Source: Cronobacter sakazakii (GTDB lineage: Bacteria; Pseudomonadota; Gammaproteobacteria; Enterobacterales; Enterobacteriaceae). Taken from it: a stretch of DNA of 64,000 nucleotides. The stretch spans positions 4,092,001 through 4,156,000 of the forward strand of contig NZ_CP011047.1 of the NCBI RefSeq assembly GCF_000982825.1, written 5' to 3'. Each line of letters starts with the position of its first letter. The stretch's first letter is position 1. Positions 1 through 9,233 of the stretch are shown here, piece after piece. The notes beneath the pieces are model-generated. The model was not told where the DNA came from, made no database searches, and worked only from the letters and a program-made list of their open reading frames with translations. A program made the position numbers and the translations under genes.

Positions 1-237
1 CCATTCCGAAACGCGCGAGACGGAAACATGGCCGTTATTATCTGCGGTGAATTTCTCCGGCAACGGGTAATAGCCCGGCGGCATGCGGTGCGTTTGCAGC
101 CAGAACGTGGCATGAGGAATGGGCTCGCCCTGCTCGTTCTGTATATCGACGTCAAGCGCGGGCCGGTGGGTCGCGTAGCGCGGGATGCAGCCACTTAACA
201 GCACGGCGGCGAAAAGGACAAAAATAACCTGACGCAT
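1..237 (-). CDS. Small lipoprotein, 3' end cut by the window edge
   Basis: The first 79 codons of a minus-strand gene that runs off the left edge. The ATG has a strong ribosome site (AAGGAG, 6 nt upstream). The N-terminus is a lipoprotein signal: a basic start (MRQ), a hydrophobic stretch and the lipobox LSGC, so Cys17 would be lipidated. The visible mature part (motif RPALDVDIQNEQGEPIPHAT) looks like a small beta-sandwich of the carboxypeptidase-regulatory type, which is a fold impression only. It lies downstream of nagE in the same direction, beyond the nagE terminator, so it probably has its own promoter. In E. coli glnS follows nagE, so this gene is extra at this place. Function not recognised. 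Confidence 0.75.
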   Translation of the reverse strand, partial: MRQVIFVLFAAVLLSGCIPRYATHRPALDVDIQNEQGEPIPHATFWLQTHRMPPGYYPLPEKFTADNNGHVSVSRVSEW

Positions 238-310
238 CTGATTCTCCTTAATCTCAGTGACCGCTACCCTACATGGCGTTACGCGGTGCGCGCCAGCCCC
301 AAAAAAAGGC

Positions 311-343
311 GAAAAAAAACGGCGGGAGTGTTCCCCCGCCGTT
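311..343 (-). terminator. Intrinsic terminator of nagE
   Basis: On the minus strand an AACGGCGGG-type stem (318-326 paired with 335-343) is followed by a run of eight U, 20 nt past the nagE stop codon. Confidence 0.85.
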
Positions 344-363
344 CAGGCATAACTCAGAAGTGA

Positions 364-2388
364 TTATTTGCCTTTAATTTCATACAGCGCGCTCTGGCCT
401 GCAACCACCGCGCCCTGCGCCTGGATAACCAGACCGCCGAAATCGTCAATGTTGCTGCACACGACCGGGCTGACCATTGAGCGCGCATTGGCGTTCAGGA
501 AGTCCAGATCAAGCTCCAGCACCGGCTGGCCCGCCGTCACCTGCGCGCCCTCTTCCACCAGGCGTTTAAAGCCCTGGCCGTTCAGCGCGACGGTATCAAT
601 CCCCATATGCACCACGATCTCTGCGCCGTTCTCGGTTTCCAGGCAGAACGCATGGTTGGTGTTGAAGATTTTCACGATAGTCCCGGCCGCTGGTGCCACC
701 ACCAGCTTATCGGTGGGCTTGATGGCGACGCCATCACCGACCGCTTTGCTGGCGAAGGCTTCATCCGGCACCGCATCGAGCGCGACCACTTCGCCTGTCA
801 CCGGCGATACCAGCGCGGCGATGGTTTTTGCGTTAGCGACCGCCTGCGGCTTCACGACCGGTGCGACAGGCGCTGCGGTCTGCGCTTTTGGTGCGGAGGC
901 ATCGACATGGCCGGTGGTTTTCATCGCGTTGGCAATTTTTTCCGCCACGAAGCCGACGATGATTTGCACGCTGGTTTTGTTAAGGCGAATCACGCCCGTC
1001 GCGCCAAGGCGCTTAGCCATCGCTTCATCCACCAGCGCGGAATCTTTCACGTTCAGACGCAGACGCGTGATGCAGGCATCGATACCCGTCAGGTTATCGG
1101 AGCCGCCCACCGCCGCGATGTACTGACGCGCAAGACCCGCTGCATCTAGATCTTTCTCATCGCTGACGTTAACGTCCACACCGTCTGCTTCGCTGCCCGC
1201 CACGGCCAGCTCACGGCCAGGCGTCATCAGGTTGAATTTAGTGATAGTAAAGCGGAACACCACGTAATAGATGACGAAGAAGACCAGACCCTGCGGAATC
1301 AGCATGTACCAGTGCGTCGCCAGCGGGTTACGGGACGACAGCACCATATCCACCAGCCCCGCGCTGAAGCCGAAACCGGCAATCCAGTGCATCGTCGCCG
1401 CGATAAATACGGAGATACCCGTCAATACCGCGTGAATGACATACAGCACCGGCGCCACGAACATAAAGGAGAATTCCAGCGGCTCGGTAATGCCGGTAAA
1501 GAACGCGGCGAAAGCGCCCGCCATCATAATCCCCAGCACTTTGGCTTTATTTTCAGGACGCGCGCAGTGGTAAATCGCCAGCGCCGCGCCCGGCAGGCCG
1601 AACATCATAATCGGGAAGAAGCCCGCCTGATAACGGCCAGTGATACCGACCACGGCTTTACCGGATTCGATAGACTGCGCGCCGCCCAGGAAATTCGGGA
1701 TATCGTTAATGCCTGCCACATCGAACCAGAATACGGAGTTCAGGGCGTGATGCAGGCCCACCGGGATCAGCAGACGGTTAAAGAATGCATAAACGCCCGC
1801 GCCGACCGAACCGAGCTTCTGGATCTGCTCGCCAAAGTCAACGAGACCGCCAAACACGACCGGCCAGATGTACATCATGATGAATGCCACAACAATCATC
1901 ACGAAAGACGTCAGAATCGGGACCAGACGGCGGCCGCTGAAGAAGGACAGCGCTTTCGGCAACTCAACAGCGCTAAAGCGGTTGTACAGTTCGGCGGCAA
2001 TAATCCCCACCATAATGCCCACGAACTGGTTTTTGATTTTACCGAAGGCGGCAGGCACCTGATCGGCCGGGATCTTCATAATCATGGCGACAGCCGCTGG
2101 CGAGCAGAGCGTCGTCAGCACCAGGAACCCGACAAACCCCGCCAGCGCCGCAGCGCCATCTTTATCTTTTGACATACCGTATGCGACGCCGACTGCAAAC
2201 AGCACCCCCATGTTGTCGATGATTGCGGAACCGGACTGAATGAAGAAAGCCGCAAGCGCGTTGCCGCCGCCCCAGCCGGTCGGGTCAAGCCAGTAACCGA
2301 CCCCCATCAGAATGGCTGCCGCAGGCAGCGTAGCCACAGGCACCATCAGCGCCCGGCCTACTCGTTGTAAATAACCTAAAATACTCAC
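364..2388 (-). CDS. nagE: PTS N-acetylglucosamine transporter, EIICBA
   Basis: Imports and phosphorylates N-acetylglucosamine to GlcNAc-6-P at the inner membrane. The 674 residues hold three domains in order: a membrane EIIC domain (about 1-390, with many hydrophobic segments), an EIIB domain with the phospho-cysteine in DACITRLRL (about Cys439), and a C-terminal EIIA domain (about 528-674) with the phospho-histidine in VVHMGID (about His594). The N-terminus (MSILGYLQRVGRALMVPVAT) is closer to what I recall of Klebsiella NagE than of E. coli NagE, and the EIIC-EIIB linker is slightly longer. It is divergent from nagBAC across 317 bp carrying paired NagC operators, so it should be induced by GlcNAc-6-P with them. 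Confidence 0.95.
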   Translation of the reverse strand: MSILGYLQRVGRALMVPVATLPAAAILMGVGYWLDPTGWGGGNALAAFFIQSGSAIIDNMGVLFAVGVAYGMSKDKDGAAALAGFVGFLVLTTLCSPAAVAMIMKIPADQVPAAFGKIKNQFVGIMVGIIAAELYNRFSAVELPKALSFFSGRRLVPILTSFVMIVVAFIMMYIWPVVFGGLVDFGEQIQKLGSVGAGVYAFFNRLLIPVGLHHALNSVFWFDVAGINDIPNFLGGAQSIESGKAVVGITGRYQAGFFPIMMFGLPGAALAIYHCARPENKAKVLGIMMAGAFAAFFTGITEPLEFSFMFVAPVLYVIHAVLTGISVFIAATMHWIAGFGFSAGLVDMVLSSRNPLATHWYMLIPQGLVFFVIYYVVFRFTITKFNLMTPGRELAVAGSEADGVDVNVSDEKDLDAAGLARQYIAAVGGSDNLTGIDACITRLRLNVKDSALVDEAMAKRLGATGVIRLNKTSVQIIVGFVAEKIANAMKTTGHVDASAPKAQTAAPVAPVVKPQAVANAKTIAALVSPVTGEVVALDAVPDEAFASKAVGDGVAIKPTDKLVVAPAAGTIVKIFNTNHAFCLETENGAEIVVHMGIDTVALNGQGFKRLVEEGAQVTAGQPVLELDLDFLNANARSMVSPVVCSNIDDFGGLVIQAQGAVVAGQSALYEIKGK

Positions 2389-2497
2389 TTTTTCCCCCTA
2401 TGAGACCCCGATGAGGCTCCAGCTAAGCAGTGTTTTTATTGTGCTACTAACTCTGAAACGCGGCGACACTTTGCATCAACCCTGAGTGTCTGCAAAA

Positions 2498-2518
2498 TTA
2501 ATTCGCCTCGCAAATTAA
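2498..2518. promoter_or_regulatory. NagC operator, nagE-proximal
   Basis: A near-perfect dyad with TTAATTCGC and GCAAATTAA arms, matching the high-affinity NagC site at E. coli nagE. Its centre is 94 bp from the nagB-side operator, a spacing that suits a repression loop. Confidence 0.8.
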
Positions 2519-2530
2519 ACGCGTCTTTTC

Positions 2531-2546
2531 TGTGATTTTTATCACC
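2531..2546. promoter_or_regulatory. CRP binding site
   Basis: TGTGA-N6-TCACC differs from the CRP consensus TGTGA-N6-TCACA at one base. It lies between the two NagC operators, where E. coli also has a CRP site serving both divergent promoters. Confidence 0.75.
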
Positions 2547-2591
2547 AAATATTGTTATTGTGCTTCCTTTCCTATGGCCTGAGTCGAAAAC

Positions 2592-2612
2592 TTATTTTAT
2601 CATTCAAAAAAT
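2592..2612. promoter_or_regulatory. NagC operator, nagB-proximal
   Basis: The TTATTTTATCATTCAAAAAA sequence matches the second NagC operator as I recall it from E. coli nagB. It is less symmetrical than the nagE-side site and lies about 94 bp from it, centre to centre. Confidence 0.65.
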
Positions 2613-2705
2613 CGAGACGGATTGCTTCCGCTTTCAGCGAACGGGTATACCCTTACACTGTGAGCCGTTTAATCCGCTCCTGTTTTCTAACTTCCGAGGT
2701 GAACA

Positions 2706-3506
2706 ATGAGACTGATTCCGCTGGCTACGCCGCAGCAGGTTGGCAAATGGGCCGCCCGCCATATTGTTAAGCGCATTAACGATTTCAACCCCACCGCTGA
2801 CCGCCCTTTCGTTCTCGGTCTGCCGACTGGCGGCACGCCGCTTGAAGCTTACAAGGCGCTTATCGAGATGCATAAAGCAGGCCAGGTCAGTTTCAAACAT
2901 GTCGTAACGTTTAACATGGATGAATATGTGGGCCTGCCGAAAGATCATCCGGAAAGCTACCACAGCTTCATGTACCGTAATTTCTTCGACCACGTTGATA
3001 TTCCCGAAGAAAATATCAACCTGCTGGATGGCAACGCGCCGGATATTGACGCAGAATGCCGCCGCTATGAAGAAAAAATTCGCGCCTACGGCAAAATTCA
3101 TCTGTTTATGGGCGGCGTCGGCAACGATGGTCATATCGCGTTTAACGAGCCCGCGTCTTCTCTGGCCTCCCGCACACGTATCAAAACCCTGACGCACGAT
3201 ACCCGTGTGGCGAACTCGCGTTTCTTTGGCGGTGATGTGAATCAGGTGCCAAAATACGCGCTCACCGTGGGCGTTGGCACGCTGCTGGACGCGCAGGAAG
3301 TGATGATTCTGGTGCTGGGCCACGTTAAGGCGCAGGCGCTGCAGGCGGCGGTTGAAGGCAACGTTAACCATATGTGGACGATTAGCTGTCTGCAGTTGCA
3401 CCCGAAAGCGGTTATCGTGTGCGATGAGCCTTCCACGATGGAACTGAAAGTGAAGACGCTGAAATACTTCACCGAGCTCGAAGCTGAAAATATCAAAGAT
3501 CTTTAA
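2706..3506 (+). CDS. nagB: Glucosamine-6-phosphate deaminase
   Basis: Converts glucosamine-6-P to fructose-6-P and ammonia, the last catabolic step before glycolysis. The 266 residues match the full enterobacterial length. Visible motifs are the phosphate-binding GLPTGGTP loop, FNMDEYVGLP with the catalytic Asp72, and GVGNDGHIAFNEP with Asp141, His143 and Glu148 (E. coli numbering). The ATG has a GAGGTG ribosome site. It is the first gene of nagBAC-umpH, 21 bp before nagA. E. coli NagB is allosterically activated by GlcNAc-6-P. Confidence 0.97.
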   Translation: MRLIPLATPQQVGKWAARHIVKRINDFNPTADRPFVLGLPTGGTPLEAYKALIEMHKAGQVSFKHVVTFNMDEYVGLPKDHPESYHSFMYRNFFDHVDIPEENINLLDGNAPDIDAECRRYEEKIRAYGKIHLFMGGVGNDGHIAFNEPASSLASRTRIKTLTHDTRVANSRFFGGDVNQVPKYALTVGVGTLLDAQEVMILVLGHVKAQALQAAVEGNVNHMWTISCLQLHPKAVIVCDEPSTMELKVKTLKYFTELEAENIKDL

Positions 3507-3527
3507 GGACTGGTTACCGGGGGCATT

Positions 3528-4676
3528 ATGTACGCATTAACCCACGGCCGGATTTACACCGGCCACGACATTCTGGATGACCACGCGATTATCATCGCCG
3601 ATGGCCTGATTGAGCGCCTCTGCCCGCTGGCTGAATTGCCGGCAGGCATCGAGCAGCGCGATATGGGCGGCGCCATTATCGCCCCCGGTTTTATCGACGT
3701 GCAGTTAAACGGCTGCGGCGGCGTGCAGTTTAACGACACCGCTGAAGCGGTATCGATTGAAACGCTGGAAATCATGCAAAAAGCCAACGAGAAATCGGGC
3801 TGCACCAGCTATCTGCCAACACTCATTACCTGTAGCGACGCGCTGATGAAACAGGGCGTGCGCGTGATGCGCGAATACCTGTCGCGTCACCAGAACCAGG
3901 CGCTGGGCCTGCATCTTGAAGGCCCGTGGCTGAATATCGTTAAAAAAGGCACGCATAACCCGGATTTCGTGCGCCAGCCGGACGCAGAGCTGGTCGATTT
4001 CCTGTGCGAAAACGCCGACGTCATTACTAAAATCACCCTCGCGCCGGAACGCGTCGCGCCGGACGTTATCGAAAAACTGACCGCTGCCGGCATTGTGGTT
4101 TCCGCCGGGCACTCCAACGCGACGCTTAAGGAAGCGAAAAAAGGCTTCCGCGCGGGTATTCGTTTCGCCACGCATCTGTTCAACGCCATGCCTTATATTA
4201 CTGGTCGCGAACCGGGGCTGACGGGCGCTATTTTTGACGAGCCGGATGTCTGGTGCGGCATTATCGCCGACGGCCTGCATGTCGATTTCGCCAACGTGCG
4301 TCTGGCGAAAAAAGTCAAAGGCGACAAGCTGTGTCTGGTGACGGACGCGACGGCCCCCGCAGGTGCCAATATTGATGAGTTCATTTTTGCTGGCAAAACA
4401 ATATACTACCGCAACGGCCTGTGCGTGGATGAAAACGGCACCCTGAGCGGCTCGGCGCTGACCATGATCGAAGGCGTGCGCAACCTGGTTGAGCATGTCA
4501 ATATCGCGCTGGACGAAGCGCTGCGTATGGCGACGCTTTATCCGGCTCGCGCCATGGGCGTAGCGCACCGGCTTGGCAGCATTGAAGCGGGCAAAGTGGC
4601 GAACCTTACCGCTTTTACCCGCGACTATAAAATCATCAAGACCATCGTTAATGGTAACGAGGTCGTTACTGAGTAA
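3528..4676 (+). CDS. nagA: N-acetylglucosamine-6-phosphate deacetylase
   Basis: Removes acetate from GlcNAc-6-P to give glucosamine-6-P for NagB; it also clears the NagC inducer. The 382 residues form an amidohydrolase TIM barrel: PGFIDVQLNGCGG near the N-terminus, metal ligand Glu in HLEGPWLN, His in SAGHSNAT and HLFNAM, and the catalytic Asp in VTDATAP. The E. coli-type metal-site residues are all present. Second gene of the nag operon, between nagB and nagC. Confidence 0.97.
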   Translation: MYALTHGRIYTGHDILDDHAIIIADGLIERLCPLAELPAGIEQRDMGGAIIAPGFIDVQLNGCGGVQFNDTAEAVSIETLEIMQKANEKSGCTSYLPTLITCSDALMKQGVRVMREYLSRHQNQALGLHLEGPWLNIVKKGTHNPDFVRQPDAELVDFLCENADVITKITLAPERVAPDVIEKLTAAGIVVSAGHSNATLKEAKKGFRAGIRFATHLFNAMPYITGREPGLTGAIFDEPDVWCGIIADGLHVDFANVRLAKKVKGDKLCLVTDATAPAGANIDEFIFAGKTIYYRNGLCVDENGTLSGSALTMIEGVRNLVEHVNIALDEALRMATLYPARAMGVAHRLGSIEAGKVANLTAFTRDYKIIKTIVNGNEVVTE

Positions 4677-4684
4677 ATAAAGGC

Positions 4685-5905
4685 ATGACGACTGGCGGAC
4701 AGGCTCAAATTGGCAACGTTGATCTCGTAAAACAGCTTAACAGCGCGGCGGTTTACCGTCTTATCGACCAGCAGGGACCGATATCGCGCATTCAGATAGC
4801 CGAACAGAGCCAGCTTGCGCCCGCCAGCGTCACCAAAATTACCCGCCAGCTTATTGAGCGCGGTCTGATTAAAGAAGTCGATCAGCAGGCCTCGACAGGA
4901 GGCCGCCGCGCAATCTCCATCGTTACCGAAACCCGGCATTTTCAGGCCGTTGGCGTGCGCCTTGGCCGCCATGATGCCACGCTGACGCTGTTCGATCTCA
5001 GCAGTAAAGTGCTGGCCGAAGAACATTTTCCGCTGCCCGAACGCACCCAGGAAACGCTGGAACATGCACTCCTGAACACCATTGCGCAGTTTATCGACAC
5101 CTGGCAGCGTAAAATCCGCGAGCTTATCGCCGTGTCGGTGATCCTACCGGGTCTGGTCGATCCGGAAAGCGGCGTTATTCGCTATATGCCGCACATTAAT
5201 GTGGAAAACTGGCCGCTGGTGGACGCGCTGCAAAAGCGTTTTAACGTCGCCTGTTTTGTGGGGCACGATATTCGCAGCCTGGCACTGGCGGAGCACTATT
5301 TCGGTGCAACGCGCGACTGTGAAGATTCCATTCTGGTGCGCGTTCACCGCGGCACCGGCGCGGGCATTATCTCGAACGGCCGCATATTCATTGGCCGTAA
5401 CGGCAACGTCGGCGAGATTGGTCATATTCAGGTCGATCCGTTGGGCGAGCGCTGCCACTGCGGCAATTTCGGGTGCCTTGAAACCGTCGCCGCAAACGCT
5501 GCGATTGAACAGCGCGTGCGCCAGCTGCTTGAACAGGGCTATCAGAGCCGCCTGACGCCCGATGAGTGCAATATCAAAGCGATTTGCAAAGCCGCGAACC
5601 GGGGCGATGCGCTGGCCTGCGAAGTTATCGAGCGCGTCGGTCGTCAGCTCGGTAAAACTATCGCTATCGCTATCAACCTGTTTAACCCACAAAAAGTGGT
5701 GATCGCCGGTGAAATCGTTGAAGCGCAGAAAGTGCTGCTGCCCGCTATCGAAAGCTGTATCAACACGCAATCGCTGAAAGCATTTCGTAAAAATCTGCCG
5801 GTCGTGCCTTCGCAACTCGATCACCGCTCGGCTATCGGCGCGTTTGCCCTGGTAAAACGCGCCATGCTTAACGGATTGTTATTACAGCGTTTGCTGGAAA
5901 GTTAA
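4685..5905 (+). CDS. nagC: ROK-family repressor of the nag regulon
   Basis: Represses nagE and nagBAC until GlcNAc-6-P binds. The 406 residues have an N-terminal winged helix (about 20-80; SRIQIAEQSQLAPASVTKI) followed by a sugar-kinase-like ROK domain. The ROK zinc motif GHIQVDPLGERCHCGNFGC, with one His and three Cys, is intact. It starts 8 bp after nagA. The operators it should bind are the paired sites in the nagE-nagB intergenic region. In E. coli NagC also controls glmUS and chitobiose genes, which are not in this window. Confidence 0.96.
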   Translation: MTTGGQAQIGNVDLVKQLNSAAVYRLIDQQGPISRIQIAEQSQLAPASVTKITRQLIERGLIKEVDQQASTGGRRAISIVTETRHFQAVGVRLGRHDATLTLFDLSSKVLAEEHFPLPERTQETLEHALLNTIAQFIDTWQRKIRELIAVSVILPGLVDPESGVIRYMPHINVENWPLVDALQKRFNVACFVGHDIRSLALAEHYFGATRDCEDSILVRVHRGTGAGIISNGRIFIGRNGNVGEIGHIQVDPLGERCHCGNFGCLETVAANAAIEQRVRQLLEQGYQSRLTPDECNIKAICKAANRGDALACEVIERVGRQLGKTIAIAINLFNPQKVVIAGEIVEAQKVLLPAIESCINTQSLKAFRKNLPVVPSQLDHRSAIGAFALVKRAMLNGLLLQRLLES

Positions 5906-5967
5906 CGAGTGACTGTAGCGATTTGCGCTATAGTTACGCCTTTCTGTTCCCTGAGCCAGAGTAGTCC

Positions 5968-6720
5968 ATGACCATTCAGAACGTAATTTGCGATATCGAT
6001 GGCGTGCTGATGCACGATAACGTTGCGGTGCCCGGTGCCAGCGAATTTCTGACCCGCATTCTTGAGAAAGGGTTTCCGCTGGTTCTGCTGACCAACTACC
6101 CGTCACAGACGGGCCAGGATCTGGCCAACCGCTTTGCCTCTGCCGGGATCGACGTGCCGGACAGCGTGTTTTACACCTCCGCGATGGCCACCGCCGATTT
6201 TCTGCGTCGTCAGGAAGGTAAAAAGGCCTATGTCGTCGGCGAAGGGGCATTAATTCACGAACTTTATAAAGCGGGCTTTACCATTACCGATATCAATCCC
6301 GATTTCGTTATCGTGGGCGAAACCCGCTCCTATAACTGGGAGATGATGCATAAGGCCGCCTTTTTCGTCGCCAATGGCGCGCGCTTTATCGCCACTAACC
6401 CGGACACCCACGGGCGCGGTTTTTATCCGGCCTGCGGCGCGCTGTGTGCGGGCATTGAGAAAATTTCCGGGCGTAAGCCGTTTTATGTCGGCAAGCCAAG
6501 CCCCTGGATAATCCGCGCAGCGCTCAACAAAATGCAGGCCCACTCCGAACATACCGTAATCGTCGGCGATAACCTGCGCACCGATATTCTGGCCGGTTTC
6601 CAGGCAGGCCTGGAGACGATTCTGGTGCTGTCGGGCGTATCGACGATAAATGACATCGACGCCATGCCGTTCCGGCCAAGCTGGATCTACCCCTCCGTCG
6701 CTGAAATCGACGTAATCTGA
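5968..6720 (+). CDS. umpH: HAD-family nucleotide phosphatase NagD/UmpH
   Basis: A 250-residue HAD phosphatase of the NagD type. E. coli UmpH dephosphorylates UMP and other nucleoside monophosphates and limits pyrimidine overflow, so its link to GlcNAc is positional. Motif I (CDIDGVLMHD) holds the nucleophile and acid Asp; VGDNLRTDILAG near the C-terminus is motif IV. It is the last gene of the nag operon, 62 bp after nagC, and a strong terminator follows 5 bp after the stop. Confidence 0.95.
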   Translation: MTIQNVICDIDGVLMHDNVAVPGASEFLTRILEKGFPLVLLTNYPSQTGQDLANRFASAGIDVPDSVFYTSAMATADFLRRQEGKKAYVVGEGALIHELYKAGFTITDINPDFVIVGETRSYNWEMMHKAAFFVANGARFIATNPDTHGRGFYPACGALCAGIEKISGRKPFYVGKPSPWIIRAALNKMQAHSEHTVIVGDNLRTDILAGFQAGLETILVLSGVSTINDIDAMPFRPSWIYPSVAEIDVI

Positions 6721-6725
6721 ACCTG

Positions 6726-6753
6726 ACGGCCATTAACGATGGCCGTTTTTTTT
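6726..6753 (+). terminator. Intrinsic terminator of the nag operon
   Basis: Stem ACGGCCAT (6726-6733) pairs with ATGGCCGT (6739-6746), followed by a run of U. Confidence 0.9.
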
Positions 6754-7018
6754 GCCCTTCCGACAAACCCCTCGTTTAATAAAAGTGCTCTTTTTTTGCC
6801 GATTCGCTAAAAACCGCCCTGCTTTACTGACCATTTTTAAATTATCGCTAACGCTCATTGAACTATTTATGGTTTGAACGCTAAAACGCTTGCACAACCT
6901 GCACGCTTTGCGGCATTTTCTTAAACAACGACAGAGGCCGAAGCGAAAAAATTGCATAAACCGCAACGCCTCGCAGACAGACAACACAACATTACCGCCA
7001 GGGTTAACGGAGTTCTCT
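6754..7018 (+). promoter_or_regulatory. asnB upstream region
   Basis: 265 bp without a gene. A TTGAAC at 6858-6863 with CTAAAA 17 bp on could be a weak sigma-70 promoter. No clear operator is visible. An in-frame ATG-like extension of asnB into this stretch lacks homology and is not used. Confidence 0.35.
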
Positions 7019-8683
7019 ATGTGTTCTATTTTTGGTGTGCTGGATATCAAAACCGACGCGGTCGAACTGCGTAAAAAAGCGCTTGAGCTGTCGCGCCTGA
7101 TGCGCCACCGCGGCCCGGACTGGTCCGGCGTGTTCGCCAGCGACAAAGCCATTCTCGCGCATGAGCGTCTTTCTATCGTGGACGTCAACGCAGGCGCGCA
7201 GCCGCTCTACAACACTGAAAAAACGCACGTGCTGGCCGTTAACGGTGAAATCTACAACCACCAGGCGCTGCGCGCGGAATATGGCGATCGTTTCCAGTTC
7301 CAGACCGGCTCTGACTGCGAAGTCATCCTGGCGCTGTATAAAGAAAAAGGGCCGGAATTTCTGGACGAACTGCAGGGCATGTTCGCTTTTGTGCTCTATG
7401 ACAGCGAAAAAGACGCATACCTGATTGGCCGTGACCATATCGGCATCATTCCGCTCTATATGGGTCACGATGAGCACGGCAACTTTTATGTCGCTTCAGA
7501 AATGAAATCGCTGGTGCCGGTGTGTCGCACCATTAAAGAGTTCCCGGCGGGCAGCTATCTCTGGAGCCAGGACGGCGAAATTCGCCAGTACTATCAGCGC
7601 GACTGGTTTGAGTATGACGCGGTAAAAGATAACGTGACGGACAAAGCCGAGCTGCGCCAGGCGCTGGAAGATGCGGTCAAGAGCCACCTGATGTCTGACG
7701 TGCCTTACGGCGTACTACTCTCTGGCGGTCTCGATTCTTCCATTATTTCGGCCATTACCAAGAAATTCGCAGCGCGCCGCGTGGAAGATCAGGAACGCTC
7801 CGAAGCCTGGTGGCCGCAACTGCACTCGTTTGCCGTAGGTCTTGAAGGTTCACCGGATCTGAAAGCCGCGCAGGAAGTCGCCAACCATCTCGGCACAGTA
7901 CATCATGAAATTCACTTTACCGTGCAGGAAGGCCTGGACGCGATCCGCGATGTGATTTACCACATCGAAACCTATGACGTGACCACGATTCGCGCGTCAA
8001 CGCCGATGTATTTGATGTCCCGTAAAATCAAAGCGATGGGCATTAAAATGGTGCTTTCCGGCGAAGGTTCAGACGAAGTGTTCGGCGGCTATCTCTACTT
8101 CCACAAAGCGCCGAACGCGAAAGAGCTGCACGAAGAAACCGTTCGCAAGCTGCAGGCGCTGCATATGTTTGACTGCGCGCGTGCCAACAAAGCGATGTCA
8201 GCCTGGGGCGTTGAGGCGCGTGTGCCGTTCCTCGATAAAAAATTCCTTGATGTGGCGATGCGCATTAACCCGCAGGATAAAATGTGCGGCAACGGCAAGA
8301 TGGAAAAACATATTCTGCGTGAATGTTTCGAGTCTTATCTGCCGGCGAGCGTGGCGTGGCGTCAGAAAGAACAGTTCTCCGACGGCGTGGGCTACAGCTG
8401 GATTGATACGCTGAAAGAAGTGGCGGCAAAACAGGTTTCCGATCAGCAACTGGAAACTGCGCGCTTCCGCTTCCCGTACAATACGCCAGCCTCGAAAGAA
8501 GCCTATCTCTACCGCGAAATCTTCGAAGAGCTGTTCCCGGTGCCGAGTGCGGCGGAGTGCGTGCCTGGCGGCCCGTCTGTCGCCTGCTCTTCTGCGAAAG
8601 CCATCGAATGGGACGAAGCGTTTAAAACCATGAACGATCCGTCAGGCCGCGCGGTGGGCGTACACCAGTCTGCTTACAAGTAA
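7019..8683 (+). CDS. asnB: Asparagine synthetase B, glutamine-hydrolysing
   Basis: Makes asparagine from aspartate, ATP and glutamine in the cytoplasm. The start at 7019 places the catalytic cysteine at position 2 (MCSIFGVLD) after Met removal, as the Ntn glutaminase mechanism requires; an upstream in-frame extension would bury it. The glutaminase domain covers about 1-200. The synthetase domain has the PP-loop SGGLDSS near residue 232 and LSGEGSDEVFGGY. The 554 residues equal the E. coli length. It is a single-gene unit with its own terminator, next to the tRNA operon as in E. coli. Confidence 0.97.
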   Translation: MCSIFGVLDIKTDAVELRKKALELSRLMRHRGPDWSGVFASDKAILAHERLSIVDVNAGAQPLYNTEKTHVLAVNGEIYNHQALRAEYGDRFQFQTGSDCEVILALYKEKGPEFLDELQGMFAFVLYDSEKDAYLIGRDHIGIIPLYMGHDEHGNFYVASEMKSLVPVCRTIKEFPAGSYLWSQDGEIRQYYQRDWFEYDAVKDNVTDKAELRQALEDAVKSHLMSDVPYGVLLSGGLDSSIISAITKKFAARRVEDQERSEAWWPQLHSFAVGLEGSPDLKAAQEVANHLGTVHHEIHFTVQEGLDAIRDVIYHIETYDVTTIRASTPMYLMSRKIKAMGIKMVLSGEGSDEVFGGYLYFHKAPNAKELHEETVRKLQALHMFDCARANKAMSAWGVEARVPFLDKKFLDVAMRINPQDKMCGNGKMEKHILRECFESYLPASVAWRQKEQFSDGVGYSWIDTLKEVAAKQVSDQQLETARFRFPYNTPASKEAYLYREIFEELFPVPSAAECVPGGPSVACSSAKAIEWDEAFKTMNDPSGRAVGVHQSAYK

Positions 8684-8700
8684 GCGCTGCCAAACGAATA

Positions 8701-8723
8701 ACGGGCCTTCGGGCCCGTTTTTT
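8701..8723 (+). terminator. Intrinsic terminator of asnB
   Basis: ACGGGCC (8701-8707) pairs with GGCCCGT (8712-8718), followed by TTTTT, 17 bp after the stop. Confidence 0.9.
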
Positions 8724-8863
8724 ATGGGTGTAAAGATGCGCGGCCAGGGACGCTGTTTCTATTGAATTAGTGGATAATTCGCCTGGAATCGCCGAATATT
8801 GCATCAAGCTGTTCGCAAGCTAGTCAAACAGTCACTTTACGTCGATTTTCGCCAAAAAAGGTG

Positions 8864-8892
8864 TTGACGCTTCCAGGCCCAATACGCATAAT
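8864..8892 (+). promoter_or_regulatory. Promoter of the tRNA operon
   Basis: -35 TTGACG (8864-8869), 17-bp spacer, -10 CATAAT (8887-8892). The GCGCCCC that follows is a GC-rich discriminator, typical of stringently controlled stable-RNA promoters. Confidence 0.85.
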
Positions 8893-8930
8893 GCGCCCCG
8901 CAACGCCGATAAGGTAACGCGAAAAAAGAT

Positions 8931-9007
8931 GGCTACGTAGCTCAGCTGGTTAGAGCACATCACTCATAATGATGGGGTCACAGGTTCGATTCCCGTCGTA
9001 GCCACCA
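8931..9007 (+). tRNA. metT: tRNA-Met (elongator), CAU anticodon
   Basis: A 77-nt cloverleaf with encoded CCA. The anticodon CAT is at 8965-8967 in the loop CTCATAA, with anticodon stem CATCA/TGATG. The acceptor stem GGCTACG/CGTAGCC fits elongator rather than initiator Met. First gene of the seven-tRNA operon. Confidence 0.97.
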
Positions 9008-9015
9008 TCTTTTTT

Positions 9016-9100
9016 GCGGGAGTGGCGAAATTGGTAGACGCACCAGATTTAGGTTCTGGCGCCGCAAGGTGTGCGAGTTCAAGTCTCGCCTCCCGCACCA
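9016..9100 (+). tRNA. leuW: tRNA-Leu, UAG anticodon
   Basis: 85 nt with the long variable arm of class II tRNAs and encoded CCA. Anticodon TAG at 9050-9052, stem CCAGA/TCTGG. It reads CUN codons. Only 8 nt follow the Met tRNA, so it is co-transcribed. Confidence 0.97.
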
Positions 9101-9122
9101 CTTCGTAATTGCGTTGCACGGA

Positions 9123-9197
9123 TGGGGTATCGCCAAGCGGTAAGGCACCGGTTTTTGATACCGGCATTCCCTGGTTCGAATCCAGGTACCCCAGCCA
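9123..9197 (+). tRNA. glnU: tRNA-Gln, UUG anticodon (copy 1)
   Basis: 75 nt with encoded CCA; anticodon TTG at 9155-9157, stem CCGGT/ACCGG. It begins with U (TGGGGTA), the weak first pair typical of glutaminyl tRNAs. Confidence 0.97.
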
Positions 9198-9233
9198 TAT
9201 TTCTTCGACTTTTGCGTTTTACGCAGCAGTCGT

